From the NCBI RefSeq assembly GCF_900590755.1, contig NZ_UUOC01000047.1, forward strand, positions 62,001 through 126,000: a stretch of 64,000 nt of DNA. The letters are read 5' to 3'. Made by a program: the position numbers and the translations under genes. The stretch comes from Pseudomonas viridiflava. GTDB lineage: Bacteria > Pseudomonadota > Gammaproteobacteria > Pseudomonadales > Pseudomonadaceae. The notes beneath the pieces are model-generated. The model was not told the DNA's origin, made no database searches, and was given only the letters and a program-made list of their open reading frames with translations. Numbering within the stretch: position 1 is the first letter of the stretch; each line of letters begins with the position of its first letter. This document shows, in pieces, positions 33,281 through 42,153 of this stretch.

Positions 33281-35452
33281 CTACTGCGCCGCCGTCTTCG
33301 CCGACGCCATCTCCTTCTTCAGGTCATTGGCGCGCCAGATGATGTATTGATGCACCAACTCCACCTCATCGGGCTTGAGCTCTTCGGCGAACGACGGCAT
33401 GCCGTCATTGACCCGGCCGCCATAAACGATGCCCAGGAACATCTGGTGATTTTCTTTGCTGAGCATGCGCAGGTCCGGCAGCACGCCGCCGCTGATTGCG
33501 TTGATGCCATGGCAGGTGTCGCAATGGCCGTTGAATAGCGCCCGGCCTTTGTCCACCTGTTCGATGGTGCCGGTGAACGCGGGTGGATCGACTTTGCGGT
33601 CGGCGTATTTGTAGTTCAGGTCAGGCAGTCTGGCCGTGCCGCCCAGCTTGTAGGTCAGCACCTGCGCGTTGGGTTTGACCCCGGCCCGCAAGGACAAGGC
33701 CCCGGCAAACGTAGAGAAAGCTCCACCCCAACCCGCCATGAACGTCACGTACTGCTCGCCGTCCACCTCATAGGTCACGGGTCCGGCCATCACACCGGTG
33801 TTGGCAGGTTGTTCCCACAAGACTTTGCCTTTGTCCGCCGAATAGGCCACCACACGGCCGTCTGCCGTCCCTTCGAACAGCAAGTTGCCCGCCGTGCTCA
33901 AAGTGCCGCCATTGAAGATGGTCGAATACGGTACTTCCCAGCGTGCCTCCTGCTTGAGCGGGTCCCAGGCGATCAGTTTGCCGGTCCAGGTATCCGCCAG
34001 TTTGCGCAGCCCCTCAGGATCCTCGGGCATCATTCCGGTGTTGACCTGCAGCTGGTACATGCTCTTGAATTTTTTGCGCGGCGGTTGGCCGGCGACGTCC
34101 TGATACAGCGCCGACATGATGTGTGCCGGGATGTAAACCAGCCCGGTTTGCGGGTTATAGGACATGGGCTGCCAGTCATGCGCACCCCAGAACGCAGGTT
34201 GCACCAGCAATGCTTTTTTCTCAGGATCGCGCCAATAGACGGCGGCTTTCTCGTCGACGATCGGGCGGCCGGTTTTCATGTCGACCCCGGTGGCCCAGTT
34301 GATGGGCACGATATTCCTGGCTGACAGCAACTCGCCGGTCTTGCGGTCGATAACGTAGAAGAAGCCGTTCTTGGGCGACTGCATCAGCACCTGGCGCTCT
34401 TTGCCGTCGATCTTCAGGTCCGCCAGCATGATGTGCGCGGTGGCAGTGAAGTCCCAGGCATCGCCGGGGGTGGTCTGGTAGTGCCAGACGTATTCACCGT
34501 TATCAGGGTTGATGGCGACGATGGAAGACAGGAACAGGTTGTCGCCCTTGCCTTCCGAGCGCAGGCGCGGATTCCACGAAGAGGCGTTGCCGACGCCGAT
34601 GTACAGCAGGTTGAGTTTCGGGTCGTAGGACATCGAATCCCAAACCGTTCCTCCGCCGCCCTGCTCGACGAACTTGTCGCCAAACCAAGTCTTGCTGGCG
34701 ATCTCCATGGCCTTGTTTTCCGGCGGCAGCTTCGGATCGCCCGGCACGGTGAAGAACCGCCAGTCTTGCTTGCCGGTGTCGGCATCGTAAGCGGTGATGT
34801 AACCGCGAACGCCGTATTCCGCACCGCCATTGCCGATGATTACCTTGCCCTTCACTACCCGAGGCGCACCGGTAATGGTGATGCTGCGATTTGGGTCGGT
34901 GCGGGTATCCACTGACCAGACCTTTTGCCCGGTCCTGGCGTCGATGGCCTCCAGACGACCATCGAGTACGCCAACGAAAACCTTCCCGCCCCACACCGCA
35001 ACGCCCCGGTTCACCGCGTCACAGCAGGCTTCGCCAGCGCGACTGCGGTCCGATAGCGGATCGTACTTCCAGAGCAATTTGCCGCTGCGGGCATCCAGCG
35101 CGTAGACCACCGAAAACGGTCCGGTGGTGTACATCACACCGTCGACCACAATGGGCGTTGCTTCCACGCCTCGGTCGATGTCCAGCTTGTAGGTCCAGGC
35201 CAGCCCAAGCCCCGCGACGTTGCTGTCATTGATTTTTTTCAGCGGGCTGAAGCGCTGCTCGTCGTAGGTTCGCCCGTGACTCATCCAGTTGCCGGGTTCC
35301 TGATCGGCAGCACTGATGCGTGCGCCGTCAACGAGGCGAGGATTATCGGCGGCATAACTTGAGGTGGTGAAAGCGCCGCTCAAGGCGACAGCGGCAATCA
35401 ACAGGCTGGTGGGCGCGCCGGGAAGGCGAAGATATGGGCCAGGTCGGTTCAT
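33281..35452 (-). CDS. PQQ-dependent quinohaemoprotein alcohol dehydrogenase (type II)
   Basis: The 723-residue periplasmic enzyme has a signal peptide (ending SSYAA, about residue 35), an eight-bladed PQQ propeller with the vicinal Cys143-Cys144 pair (GEACCDAVNRG) that sits over PQQ, and a C-terminal cytochrome c domain with C644-x-x-C647-H648 and a likely distal Met685 (GMPSF). The catalytic Asp in GDAWDFTA is followed at +2 by Thr, not by the Asp that marks lanthanide-dependent relatives, so Ca2+ is the likely metal. Alcohol oxidation feeds electrons to the respiratory chain. ATG 35452 is preceded by GGAG. Confidence 0.92.
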   Translation of the reverse strand: MNRPGPYLRLPGAPTSLLIAAVALSGAFTTSSYAADNPRLVDGARISAADQEPGNWMSHGRTYDEQRFSPLKKINDSNVAGLGLAWTYKLDIDRGVEATPIVVDGVMYTTGPFSVVYALDARSGKLLWKYDPLSDRSRAGEACCDAVNRGVAVWGGKVFVGVLDGRLEAIDARTGQKVWSVDTRTDPNRSITITGAPRVVKGKVIIGNGGAEYGVRGYITAYDADTGKQDWRFFTVPGDPKLPPENKAMEIASKTWFGDKFVEQGGGGTVWDSMSYDPKLNLLYIGVGNASSWNPRLRSEGKGDNLFLSSIVAINPDNGEYVWHYQTTPGDAWDFTATAHIMLADLKIDGKERQVLMQSPKNGFFYVIDRKTGELLSARNIVPINWATGVDMKTGRPIVDEKAAVYWRDPEKKALLVQPAFWGAHDWQPMSYNPQTGLVYIPAHIMSALYQDVAGQPPRKKFKSMYQLQVNTGMMPEDPEGLRKLADTWTGKLIAWDPLKQEARWEVPYSTIFNGGTLSTAGNLLFEGTADGRVVAYSADKGKVLWEQPANTGVMAGPVTYEVDGEQYVTFMAGWGGAFSTFAGALSLRAGVKPNAQVLTYKLGGTARLPDLNYKYADRKVDPPAFTGTIEQVDKGRALFNGHCDTCHGINAISGGVLPDLRMLSKENHQMFLGIVYGGRVNDGMPSFAEELKPDEVELVHQYIIWRANDLKKEMASAKTAAQ

Positions 35453-35511
35453 GGGGCTCTCCGTTCTTATTAGAACCGGGAGCGCATTTGCCCCGGCTGC
35501 AAAGAGCAGGA

Positions 35512-35526
35512 GCAAACGTTATGCCA
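35512..35526 (-). promoter_or_regulatory. Sigma-54 promoter of the alcohol dehydrogenase gene
   Basis: On the minus strand TGGCATAACGTTTGC has the invariant GG (-24) and GC (-12) separated by ten bases, as required for sigma-54. It lies about 60 bases before the ATG at 35452. Confidence 0.7.
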
Positions 35527-35592
35527 TGGGATATAAAGCCTTATATTTCAGAAGCTTGAATCATTAGCGGGTCGCGATATAACGCGCTCACA

Positions 35593-35638
35593 CTACACCT
35601 GTAGCGTAGCGTGGCGTGCACATTGCAACAGGTGTTGC
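35593..35638. promoter_or_regulatory. Twin dyads, probable enhancer for the sigma-54 activator
   Basis: Two dyads, CTACA-CC-TGTAG (35593-35604) and GCAAC-AGGT-GTTGC (35625-35638), share an ACCTGT/ACAGGT core and are centred about 33 bases apart, three helical turns. They lie 70-125 bases upstream of the sigma-54 promoter, the usual enhancer position. Confidence 0.6.
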
Positions 35639-35668
35639 GTGTCCGCTCATCCTGGCTGGATATCGCGG

Positions 35669-35971
35669 TTACTCAACGACATAGTCCACCTGATGCCGGG
35701 CAATGCGAAGACTGCCCAGTGTCTGGCGAACACGTAAATGCTCGGGGTGTACGGCATAACCGCTGAGGGATTCCAGCGAGTCGAATTCGGTGTAGAGCAC
35801 CACATCGCACGCGTAATCGATACGGCTGATATCCACTCCGACTTCGATCTTCAGCAACCCCGGCACCAGCCCGGCCAGGCCCTCGAACAACTCCTTGAGT
35901 TCCCGGCAATTACTGCGGTTTTTTTCCGGAGTCTCGCCGGCCAGATTCCACATCACTATATGCTTGATCAT
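35669..35971 (-). CDS. Dabb (stress-responsive A/B barrel) family protein
   Basis: A 100-residue dimeric ferredoxin-like barrel protein starting MIKHIVMWNLAGETPEKNRS. The Dabb features are the 'HIVMW' first strand with conserved His4, 'GLLKIEVGVDIS' and 'YTEFDSLESLSGYAVHPEHL'. Most family members are uncharacterised; some are cyclases or dehydratases on polyketide-like phenols. It lies 36 bases downstream of the sugar permease gene and ends the large minus-strand catabolic operon, so a role on an intermediate of that pathway is reasonable but unproved. Confidence 0.85.
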   Translation of the reverse strand: MIKHIVMWNLAGETPEKNRSNCRELKELFEGLAGLVPGLLKIEVGVDISRIDYACDVVLYTEFDSLESLSGYAVHPEHLRVRQTLGSLRIARHQVDYVVE

Positions 35972-36007
35972 CGCTGTCCCCCCACGATGCCCTGGATGAC
36001 AGCCATA

Positions 36008-37198
36008 TCACGCCTTGCTCTTTTGATAGACATCGACGAATACCGCGGCCAGCAGCACGGCGCCCTTGATCATTTGCTGATAGTCGATGCCGATACCCAT
36101 GATCGACATGCCATTGTTGAGTACGCCCATGATGAATGCGCCGATCACCACACCTACGACCTTGCCGACTCCGCCGGAGGCCGATGCGCCGCCGATGAAT
36201 ACTGCTGCGATGACATCCAGCTCGAAGCCGGTGCCCCCACGGGGTGTCGCGCTGTTGAGGCGGGCCACAAAAATCAGCCCGGCCACGGCCGCCAGAACCC
36301 CCATGTTGACGAAAGCCAGAAAGGTGACGCGAGAGGTGTTAATCCCAGAAAGCTTGGCCGCCTTGAGGTTGCCACCGACGGCATACACCCAGCGACCGAT
36401 CACGGTACGGTTCATGACGAAGGTGTAGACGCCGATCAACACACTCATGATGACCATCACGGTGGGAATGCCCCGATAGGTCGACAGCAAGTAGCAGAAG
36501 AACACGATCAACCCGGCGACAATGCCGTTCTTCAGCGCGAACAAGGCAATAGGGGCCACTGCACCGCCGCTTCTGGCGGCACGTCTACGGCTGCGGTATT
36601 CCACCACCCAGAACAGCGCCGCAACTATCACACCCAGCAGTAACGAGGTGATCCGCAGGTCTGCATAACTGAACAACTCTGGAATGAAACCCGAGCTCAG
36701 CGCTGTGAAAGCCGGTGGGAACGGACCGATCGACTGCCCCTCGGAAATGGCGATAGTTGCGCCACGAAATATCAGCATACCGGCCAGGGTCACAATGAAC
36801 GAAGGCATGCGCCACACCGCCACCCAATAGCCCTGGGCTGCCCCGATCAAACCACCGGCCAACAGACAGATGACCGTGACGCTGAAAAAATCCATCTGGT
36901 ACTTCACCATCAAAACCGCGGCGATCGAGCCGATCACACCGACCACCGAGCCGACTGACAGGTCAATGTGGCCGCAGACGATGACCATCAACATGCCCAG
37001 GGCCATGACCACGATATAGCTGTTCTGCAACAACAGGTTGGTCAGGTTCAGGGGCTGCATCAGTGCGCCACCGGTAGCCACCTGGAAGAAGATCATAATG
37101 ACGATCAACGACGCCAGAAGACCGTATTCGCGCGCACCACGCTTGAACGAGGTCAATGCCGTCGACTTGTTGGATAGAGGCAGGCTGGCTTCGCTCAT
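36008..37198 (-). CDS. gguB: Sugar ABC transporter permease (GguB/XylH type)
   Basis: The 396-residue protein is an RbsC/XylH-family permease with about 10-14 hydrophobic segments, the cytoplasmic loop 'GHIDLSVGSVVGVIGSIAAVL' (the conserved D-L-S-V-G contact region), and a C-terminal 'GVLNNGMSIMGIGIDYQQMI'. The size and the inserted charged loop (YRSRRRAARSGG) match GguB/XylH rather than short RbsC. Its start overlaps the ATPase stop (ATGA). Together with the ATPase and the ChvE-like binding protein it forms one importer. Confidence 0.9.
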   Translation of the reverse strand: MSEASLPLSNKSTALTSFKRGAREYGLLASLIVIMIFFQVATGGALMQPLNLTNLLLQNSYIVVMALGMLMVIVCGHIDLSVGSVVGVIGSIAAVLMVKYQMDFFSVTVICLLAGGLIGAAQGYWVAVWRMPSFIVTLAGMLIFRGATIAISEGQSIGPFPPAFTALSSGFIPELFSYADLRITSLLLGVIVAALFWVVEYRSRRRAARSGGAVAPIALFALKNGIVAGLIVFFCYLLSTYRGIPTVMVIMSVLIGVYTFVMNRTVIGRWVYAVGGNLKAAKLSGINTSRVTFLAFVNMGVLAAVAGLIFVARLNSATPRGGTGFELDVIAAVFIGGASASGGVGKVVGVVIGAFIMGVLNNGMSIMGIGIDYQQMIKGAVLLAAVFVDVYQKSKA

Positions 37199-38730
37199 TG
37201 GATCACCTCATTTTTCATGATTGCTTGCATGATTTTTTCCTGAGACGCTTCGGCGATGGAAAACTCGCCCACAAAACGTCCTTCATTCATCACATAGATA
37301 CGGTCACAGGTGCCCAGCAGTTCCGGCATTTCCGAGGAAATCATCACCACGCCCCTGCCCTCGCTGACGACCTGGTTGACGACCCCGTAGATTTCATACT
37401 TGGCCCCGACATCGATTCCGCGCGTGGGCTCGTCGAGAATCAGCACCTTGGGGTTGGAAAACAGCCATTTGCCCAGCACGACCTTCTGCTGATTACCCCC
37501 TGAAAGCTTCTCCACCGACTGCTCGACGTCTGGACTGCGGATACGCAGACGACTGCGAAAGTCCTTGGCGACGGCGGTTTCCGCCAAACCGTTCATGACC
37601 CAGCGCTGGGAAACGGCGGCCAGGTTGGCCATGCTGGTGTTGTGGGTGATGCTGTCGCCCAGCACCAGGCCTGCGCCCTTGCGGTCTTCAGTTGCATAAG
37701 CCAGGCCCAGGTCGATGGCCTTGCGCACGGTGCGCAGGTCGACATCCTCGCCATCAAGGCGTGCCTTGCCACGAATATTGGTGCCGTAAGACCTGCCGAA
37801 CACGCTCATGGCGAACTCTGTACGACCGGCGCCCATCAGGCCGGCAATACCCACCACTTCCCCGCGCCGGACATTGAATTTGATATCGCGGATGCGATCG
37901 CGTCCGGCATGCTCGGGGTCGCCGACCGACCAGCCCTCAACCTCGAACAGCACTTCGCCGATATTCGGCACCCGCGAGGGATAGCGATCAGACAATTCGC
38001 GGCCAACCATTGAACGGATGACTCGGGCCTCGTCGATGGCTTCGGCGCGGCAGTCAATGACATCCACGGTACTGCCGTCACGGATGACAGTGATCGTATC
38101 GGCGACCCGGCCGATCTCGTGGAGCTTGTGGGAAATGATGATCGAAGTGATCCCTCGTCCCTTGAGCTCCAACATCAGGCGGAGCAAGGTGTCGCTGTCT
38201 TTTTCGTTGAGGCTGGCGGTGGGCTCGTCCAGGATCAACAAGCGCACATCCTTGGCCAGCGCCTTGGCGATCTCAACCATCTGTTGCTGGCCGATACCCA
38301 GGTTGGCAACCAGGGTCTGCGGCAGTGCATCCAGACCGACCCGCGCCAGCAACTCACGGGCACGACGGTGCGCCTGATCCCAGTCAATCACCCCGTGGGT
38401 GGCGATTTCATTTCCCAGAAACAGGTTTTCAGTGATCGACAGCATCGGCACGAGCGCTAACTCCTGATGGATGATGCAGATGCCCAAGGCTTCACTGTCA
38501 CGCAGACTGCCGAACATTCGCAGCTCGCCGTCGAAGATGATTTCCCCCCCATAGCTACCGTGGGGATAGACCCCGCTGAGGATCTTCATCAGCGTCGACT
38601 TGCCAGCACCGTTTTCACCACAGATAGCGTGAATCTCGCCGTCATCGACGGTCAGGCTGACACGGGTCAGCGCCTTCACCGGACCGAAGTTCTTCTGGAT
38701 GTCACGCATGTCGAGAATCGTTTTGCTCAT
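37195..38730 (-). CDS. gguA: Sugar ABC transporter ATPase (GguA/XylG type)
   Basis: The 511-residue protein carries two ABC domains. The first has Walker A GENGAGKSTLMKIL and signature LGIGQQQMVEIAKAL. The second has a degenerate Walker A (GLMGAGRTEFAMSV) and signature LSGGNQQKVVLGKWL, as is normal for sugar ATPases of the carbohydrate uptake transporter-2 family. The ATG at 38730 is preceded by GGAG; the longer frame starting at 38784 has no such site. It follows the binding-protein gene by 54 bases and overlaps the permease. Confidence 0.92.
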   Translation of the reverse strand: MSKTILDMRDIQKNFGPVKALTRVSLTVDDGEIHAICGENGAGKSTLMKILSGVYPHGSYGGEIIFDGELRMFGSLRDSEALGICIIHQELALVPMLSITENLFLGNEIATHGVIDWDQAHRRARELLARVGLDALPQTLVANLGIGQQQMVEIAKALAKDVRLLILDEPTASLNEKDSDTLLRLMLELKGRGITSIIISHKLHEIGRVADTITVIRDGSTVDVIDCRAEAIDEARVIRSMVGRELSDRYPSRVPNIGEVLFEVEGWSVGDPEHAGRDRIRDIKFNVRRGEVVGIAGLMGAGRTEFAMSVFGRSYGTNIRGKARLDGEDVDLRTVRKAIDLGLAYATEDRKGAGLVLGDSITHNTSMANLAAVSQRWVMNGLAETAVAKDFRSRLRIRSPDVEQSVEKLSGGNQQKVVLGKWLFSNPKVLILDEPTRGIDVGAKYEIYGVVNQVVSEGRGVVMISSEMPELLGTCDRIYVMNEGRFVGEFSIAEASQEKIMQAIMKNEVIQ

Positions 38731-38784
38731 TTCATTTCTCCTGCCCGTCAGGCAGCCGTCACCGACCGCCTGCGGCGCAATCAA

Positions 38785-39855
38785 CTAGCGCAACTGCTCC
38801 AGGGTGTAGAACTTGGTGTCGTCGACGAGACTCTTCTGCCAGTTGGAGCGGTCCACCAGTTGCGGGGTTAGCAGTTGGGTGGGTACTACCATCGAACCGT
38901 TGTCATAGGACTTGGTATCGTTGACGCTGACGGTCTTGCCGCTGAGCTCTGCATCCATCATCTGCGCTGCGGCCTGTGCCAGAGCACGGGTATCTTTGAA
39001 GATGGTCGAGGATTGATTGCCGGCGATGATCGATTTGATGCTGGAGACTTCGGCATCCTGGCCAGTGATCACCGGCATCGGCGATTTGCCGCTGCCGTAG
39101 CCGACACCGCGCAATGAAGACACCACGCCGTTGGCGATCTGGTCGTTCATTGCCAGTACCGCGTCAAGGTGCGCAGTGCCGTAGAACGCGCTGAGCAGGT
39201 TGTCCATCCGCGCCTGGGCCAGGCCTCCGTCCCAGTTAGGCGTAGCTGTTTTGTCGATATCGATCTGACCGCTGCGCACAATCAGCTTGCCATTGTCGAT
39301 GTAAGGTTTGAGCTGAGACATGACACCGGCGTAAACCACGTGGGCGTTGTTATCGTCGGTGGAGCCGGCGAATATCTCCAGATTGAACGGGCCTTTGCCC
39401 TGCTTGAGTGCCAGCGTGTCGACGATCGACTGTCCTTGCAGCACACCCGTGCGGTAGTTATCGAAAGTGACGTAGTAATCGAAGTCCTTGGAGTTGCGGA
39501 TCAGGCGATCATAAGAAATCACCTTGATGCCTTTCTCCTTGGCCTGCTTGAGCACGTCAGCCATGGTGGTGCCGTCGATGGGTGCCACGATCAGCCCTTT
39601 GACGCCTTTGACCATCATGTTTTCGATCTGCGACAACTGGGTTGGCGCCTCATACTGGGCATATTGCAGGTCAGTGTCGTAGCCCAGCTTCTTCAGCGAA
39701 TCGACGATGTTGCTACCGTCCGACACCCAGCGGGCTTCTGTCTTGGACGGCATGGCGATGCCGATCGTGCCTTTGCTGTTGGTGTCCTGTTTATTGCAGG
39801 CCACCATGGTCAGGCCCAGCACCACGGTCGCAACCAACTTGATGATCTTGTGCAT
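38785..39855 (-). CDS. chvE: ChvE-like sugar-binding protein, lipid-anchored
   Basis: The 356-residue periplasmic-binding protein begins with a lipoprotein signal (VVLGLTMVAC, Cys20) and contains the ChvE/XylF family blocks IGIAMPSKTEARWVSDGSNI, APIDGTTMADVLKQAKEKGI, YVTFDNYRTGVLQG and LAMNDQIANGVVSSL. ChvE binds several monosaccharides, and XylF xylose. Here the neighbouring inositol-type dehydrogenases suggest a polyol or cyclitol ligand. A lipid anchor is unusual for ChvE homologues, which are usually free periplasmic proteins. Confidence 0.88.
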   Translation of the reverse strand: MHKIIKLVATVVLGLTMVACNKQDTNSKGTIGIAMPSKTEARWVSDGSNIVDSLKKLGYDTDLQYAQYEAPTQLSQIENMMVKGVKGLIVAPIDGTTMADVLKQAKEKGIKVISYDRLIRNSKDFDYYVTFDNYRTGVLQGQSIVDTLALKQGKGPFNLEIFAGSTDDNNAHVVYAGVMSQLKPYIDNGKLIVRSGQIDIDKTATPNWDGGLAQARMDNLLSAFYGTAHLDAVLAMNDQIANGVVSSLRGVGYGSGKSPMPVITGQDAEVSSIKSIIAGNQSSTIFKDTRALAQAAAQMMDAELSGKTVSVNDTKSYDNGSMVVPTQLLTPQLVDRSNWQKSLVDDTKFYTLEQLR

Positions 39856-39963
39856 AGTGTCCTCGTTTTCTTGTTGTTTTCATTTTCTTGGCGATGCAGG
39901 GTCCCGGCCGGCCTTGAATTCAGGGCCGGACAGGAATTTTTTGCCAATCGGGACTGCGAGGTA

Positions 39964-41055
39964 TTACCAGTTCAGGTGAACTTCCTGACCGTTGGCATCA
40001 GCCGACTCGAACAACGCTTCGAGTATCACGTTGATGTTGTGCGCCTGGGTCGCCGGAACGATCGACGGCTCGCCGGTGCGCAACGACTTGACGAACGCAG
40101 CCGCCTCGCGATCGAAATAAACCGGATTACCAATCTCGGCGATTTCCGGCGAATAGACGGTTTTTCTGACGGCCCATATCTCCGGGAAGCTGTTTTCGTT
40201 CCAGTGCGTCCAGCCTTGCTGATGGCCAATCTTGCCGTCGTGGTAAAGCTTGTAGGACGCCGGCATTGGCGTGGAATGCATGATGCCGTGAGTGCCGTAG
40301 GCGGTGATGTCCCAGCTTTCAGTCCACGGGGTCGGGTCCCAGGACATGAAGTCGATGGTCACCAGTTTGTCGTCGTAGTTGAGAACAGCACCCACCGCAT
40401 CTTCACGGGCCGAATCGCTCATCTGCCCGGCGAATTTGGTGATCCGGGCGTTGACCGAGTGTGGTTTGCCAAAGTGCAGCAGAATGCGATCGATAGTGTG
40501 GCAACCGATCACGTAAAAGGCACCGCCCCGGTCACCGGGCTGCTTCATATGATTGGTGTCAGCCTCATCGTGGGAACATCCGGCATGGGCACGTACTTGC
40601 AGTACTTTGCCGATCTCGCCGCTCTCAAGCACCTGCTGCATTTTTTCCACCGATGGCGCGTAGCGCCAGCAGTAACCCACCTGGAACAGCCCGCCAGTGC
40701 TTTGCACCGCTTCGACGATGCGCTGGGTGTCATGACTGCCACGCCCGGCCGGTTTCTCGCAAAGCACGGCCTTGCCGGCATTGAGCGCTTCGATGGCCCA
40801 TTCGGCCATCAGATAGCTCTTGGGGTGTACCAGGACCACGTGCACGTTCGGGTCGGCGAGGATCTCTTCCTTGCTGCGAGCCTGCAGGCCAAGGGCATCA
40901 CAGAATGGCTGCAGCAGCGGGCTGTCATCGTAGGCTCCGAGGAACCGGGCATCAGCCATGCGCTGGAAGGCCTTGACCCGGCCCGAAGTGTGCGGGTGGG
41001 TGATACCCAGGCATGCGACCCCGATAGTGGTACCGCTCTCAAGTTTGTAGGACAT
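39964..41055 (-). CDS. Gfo/Idh/MocA family oxidoreductase
   Basis: The 363-residue protein has an N-terminal Rossmann fold (IGVACLGITHPHTSGRV), the family motif CEKPAGRG with the catalytic lysine, and a C-terminal alpha/beta domain (AFYVIGCHTIDRILLHFGKP). It should oxidise or reduce a sugar or cyclitol with NAD(P). The dinucleotide loop is GITHPH rather than the usual GxGxxG, so the cofactor mode may be altered. It lies between the inositol-dehydrogenase-like gene (45 bases away) and the binding-protein gene in one operon. Confidence 0.85.
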   Translation of the reverse strand: MSYKLESGTTIGVACLGITHPHTSGRVKAFQRMADARFLGAYDDSPLLQPFCDALGLQARSKEEILADPNVHVVLVHPKSYLMAEWAIEALNAGKAVLCEKPAGRGSHDTQRIVEAVQSTGGLFQVGYCWRYAPSVEKMQQVLESGEIGKVLQVRAHAGCSHDEADTNHMKQPGDRGGAFYVIGCHTIDRILLHFGKPHSVNARITKFAGQMSDSAREDAVGAVLNYDDKLVTIDFMSWDPTPWTESWDITAYGTHGIMHSTPMPASYKLYHDGKIGHQQGWTHWNENSFPEIWAVRKTVYSPEIAEIGNPVYFDREAAAFVKSLRTGEPSIVPATQAHNINVILEALFESADANGQEVHLNW

Positions 41056-41100
41056 GATCTTCTCCAGGATTTGCAGTCCAGAAATCTGCGTTACCAGCGA

Positions 41101-42096
41101 TTAAAGGCGTACGGCGCGCCCGGTCTTGACCGATTCAACCGCGGCATCGGCTAAGCGCAGGGCCTGCAGGCCGTCCTGTACGGTGGTTGGCATGGGTTTG
41201 CGATTAGCCAGAGCATCGATGTAGGCATCCAGCTCAGCCTTGTAAGCTTGCTGGTAGCGTTCAAGGAAGAAATTCAGCAGCGGCTCGCGGGCGTCGGTAA
41301 CGCTTTCGTTCCAGCGGCGAATGGTGGTAGGACGCAGGTTGTCCATTTGCAGCATGCCTTTGGAGCCGAAGACTTCGATGCGCTGGTCATAACCGTATAC
41401 AGCCTGACGGCAGTTGTTGATGTGGCACTGTTTGCCTGAAGCCGTCTGCATTTGCACCATTGCAGTGTCGTAGTCGTCATACTTTTCCATCAAGGCAGGG
41501 TCGATCAGGCGGCTGCCGATGGCGGTCAGTTCCACCGGCTCTTCGCCCAACAACCAGCGCCCGATGTCCAGGTCATGGATGGTCATGTCACGAAAAATGC
41601 CGCCCGAGTGCTGGATGTAGTCTTCAGGGGCCAGGCCAGGGTCACGGCTACTGATAATCACCTGACGCACTTCACCAATGTCACCAGCTTCGATGGCTGC
41701 ACGCATCTGGGCAAAGGTGGTTTCAAAACGACGGTTGAACGCCAACATCACTCGACCATTCAGACGCTCGACCTCTTCGACTGCGGCCAGACTCTTGGCC
41801 ATGTCGAGGTCGATAGGCTTCTCGCACAGCACTGCTTTACCCTGGCGCACTGCTCGCAGCATCAGATTGATGTGGGTGTGAGTCGGCGTGCCGATCACGA
41901 TGGCGTCTACATCGGGCCGGTCGATGGCGGCCTCGCAATCGGTCATCGCCTCGGCGCCAAGCTCATCGGCCAGCCGTGCGGCAGCATCGGCGAACGGATC
42001 GGCGACGACTACCAGTTTTGCAAGTTTGCTCGCGGCGATGTTGGCAGCATGAATTTTGCCGATACGGCCTGCGCCCAGAACTGCGATACCTACCAT
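41101..42096 (-). CDS. iolG: Inositol 2-dehydrogenase-like oxidoreductase
   Basis: The 331-residue protein resembles IolG: Rossmann loop GAGRIGKIHAANIA (residues about 8-21), catalytic Lys in CEKPIDLDM, substrate loop SRDPGLAPEDYIQHSGGIFR and the catalytic His/Asp pair in MTIHDLDIGRWLL. IolG oxidises myo-inositol to scyllo-inosose; related enzymes use other inositols and quercitols. The ATG at 42096 is preceded by GGAG; the frame also has an upstream TTG. It is the strongest indication that the locus handles a cyclitol. Confidence 0.88.
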   Translation of the reverse strand: MVGIAVLGAGRIGKIHAANIAASKLAKLVVVADPFADAAARLADELGAEAMTDCEAAIDRPDVDAIVIGTPTHTHINLMLRAVRQGKAVLCEKPIDLDMAKSLAAVEEVERLNGRVMLAFNRRFETTFAQMRAAIEAGDIGEVRQVIISSRDPGLAPEDYIQHSGGIFRDMTIHDLDIGRWLLGEEPVELTAIGSRLIDPALMEKYDDYDTAMVQMQTASGKQCHINNCRQAVYGYDQRIEVFGSKGMLQMDNLRPTTIRRWNESVTDAREPLLNFFLERYQQAYKAELDAYIDALANRKPMPTTVQDGLQALRLADAAVESVKTGRAVRL

Positions 42097-42153
42097 GATG
42101 TCTCTCCACAATACGATTATTAGTTGTTGTTAACAGCGAAGATGTAAACGGCT

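Noticed and set aside
39169..41154. 661-aa plus-strand open frame across the binding-protein and dehydrogenase genes
   Set aside because: It spans parts of two well-supported opposite genes and has no recognisable domain.
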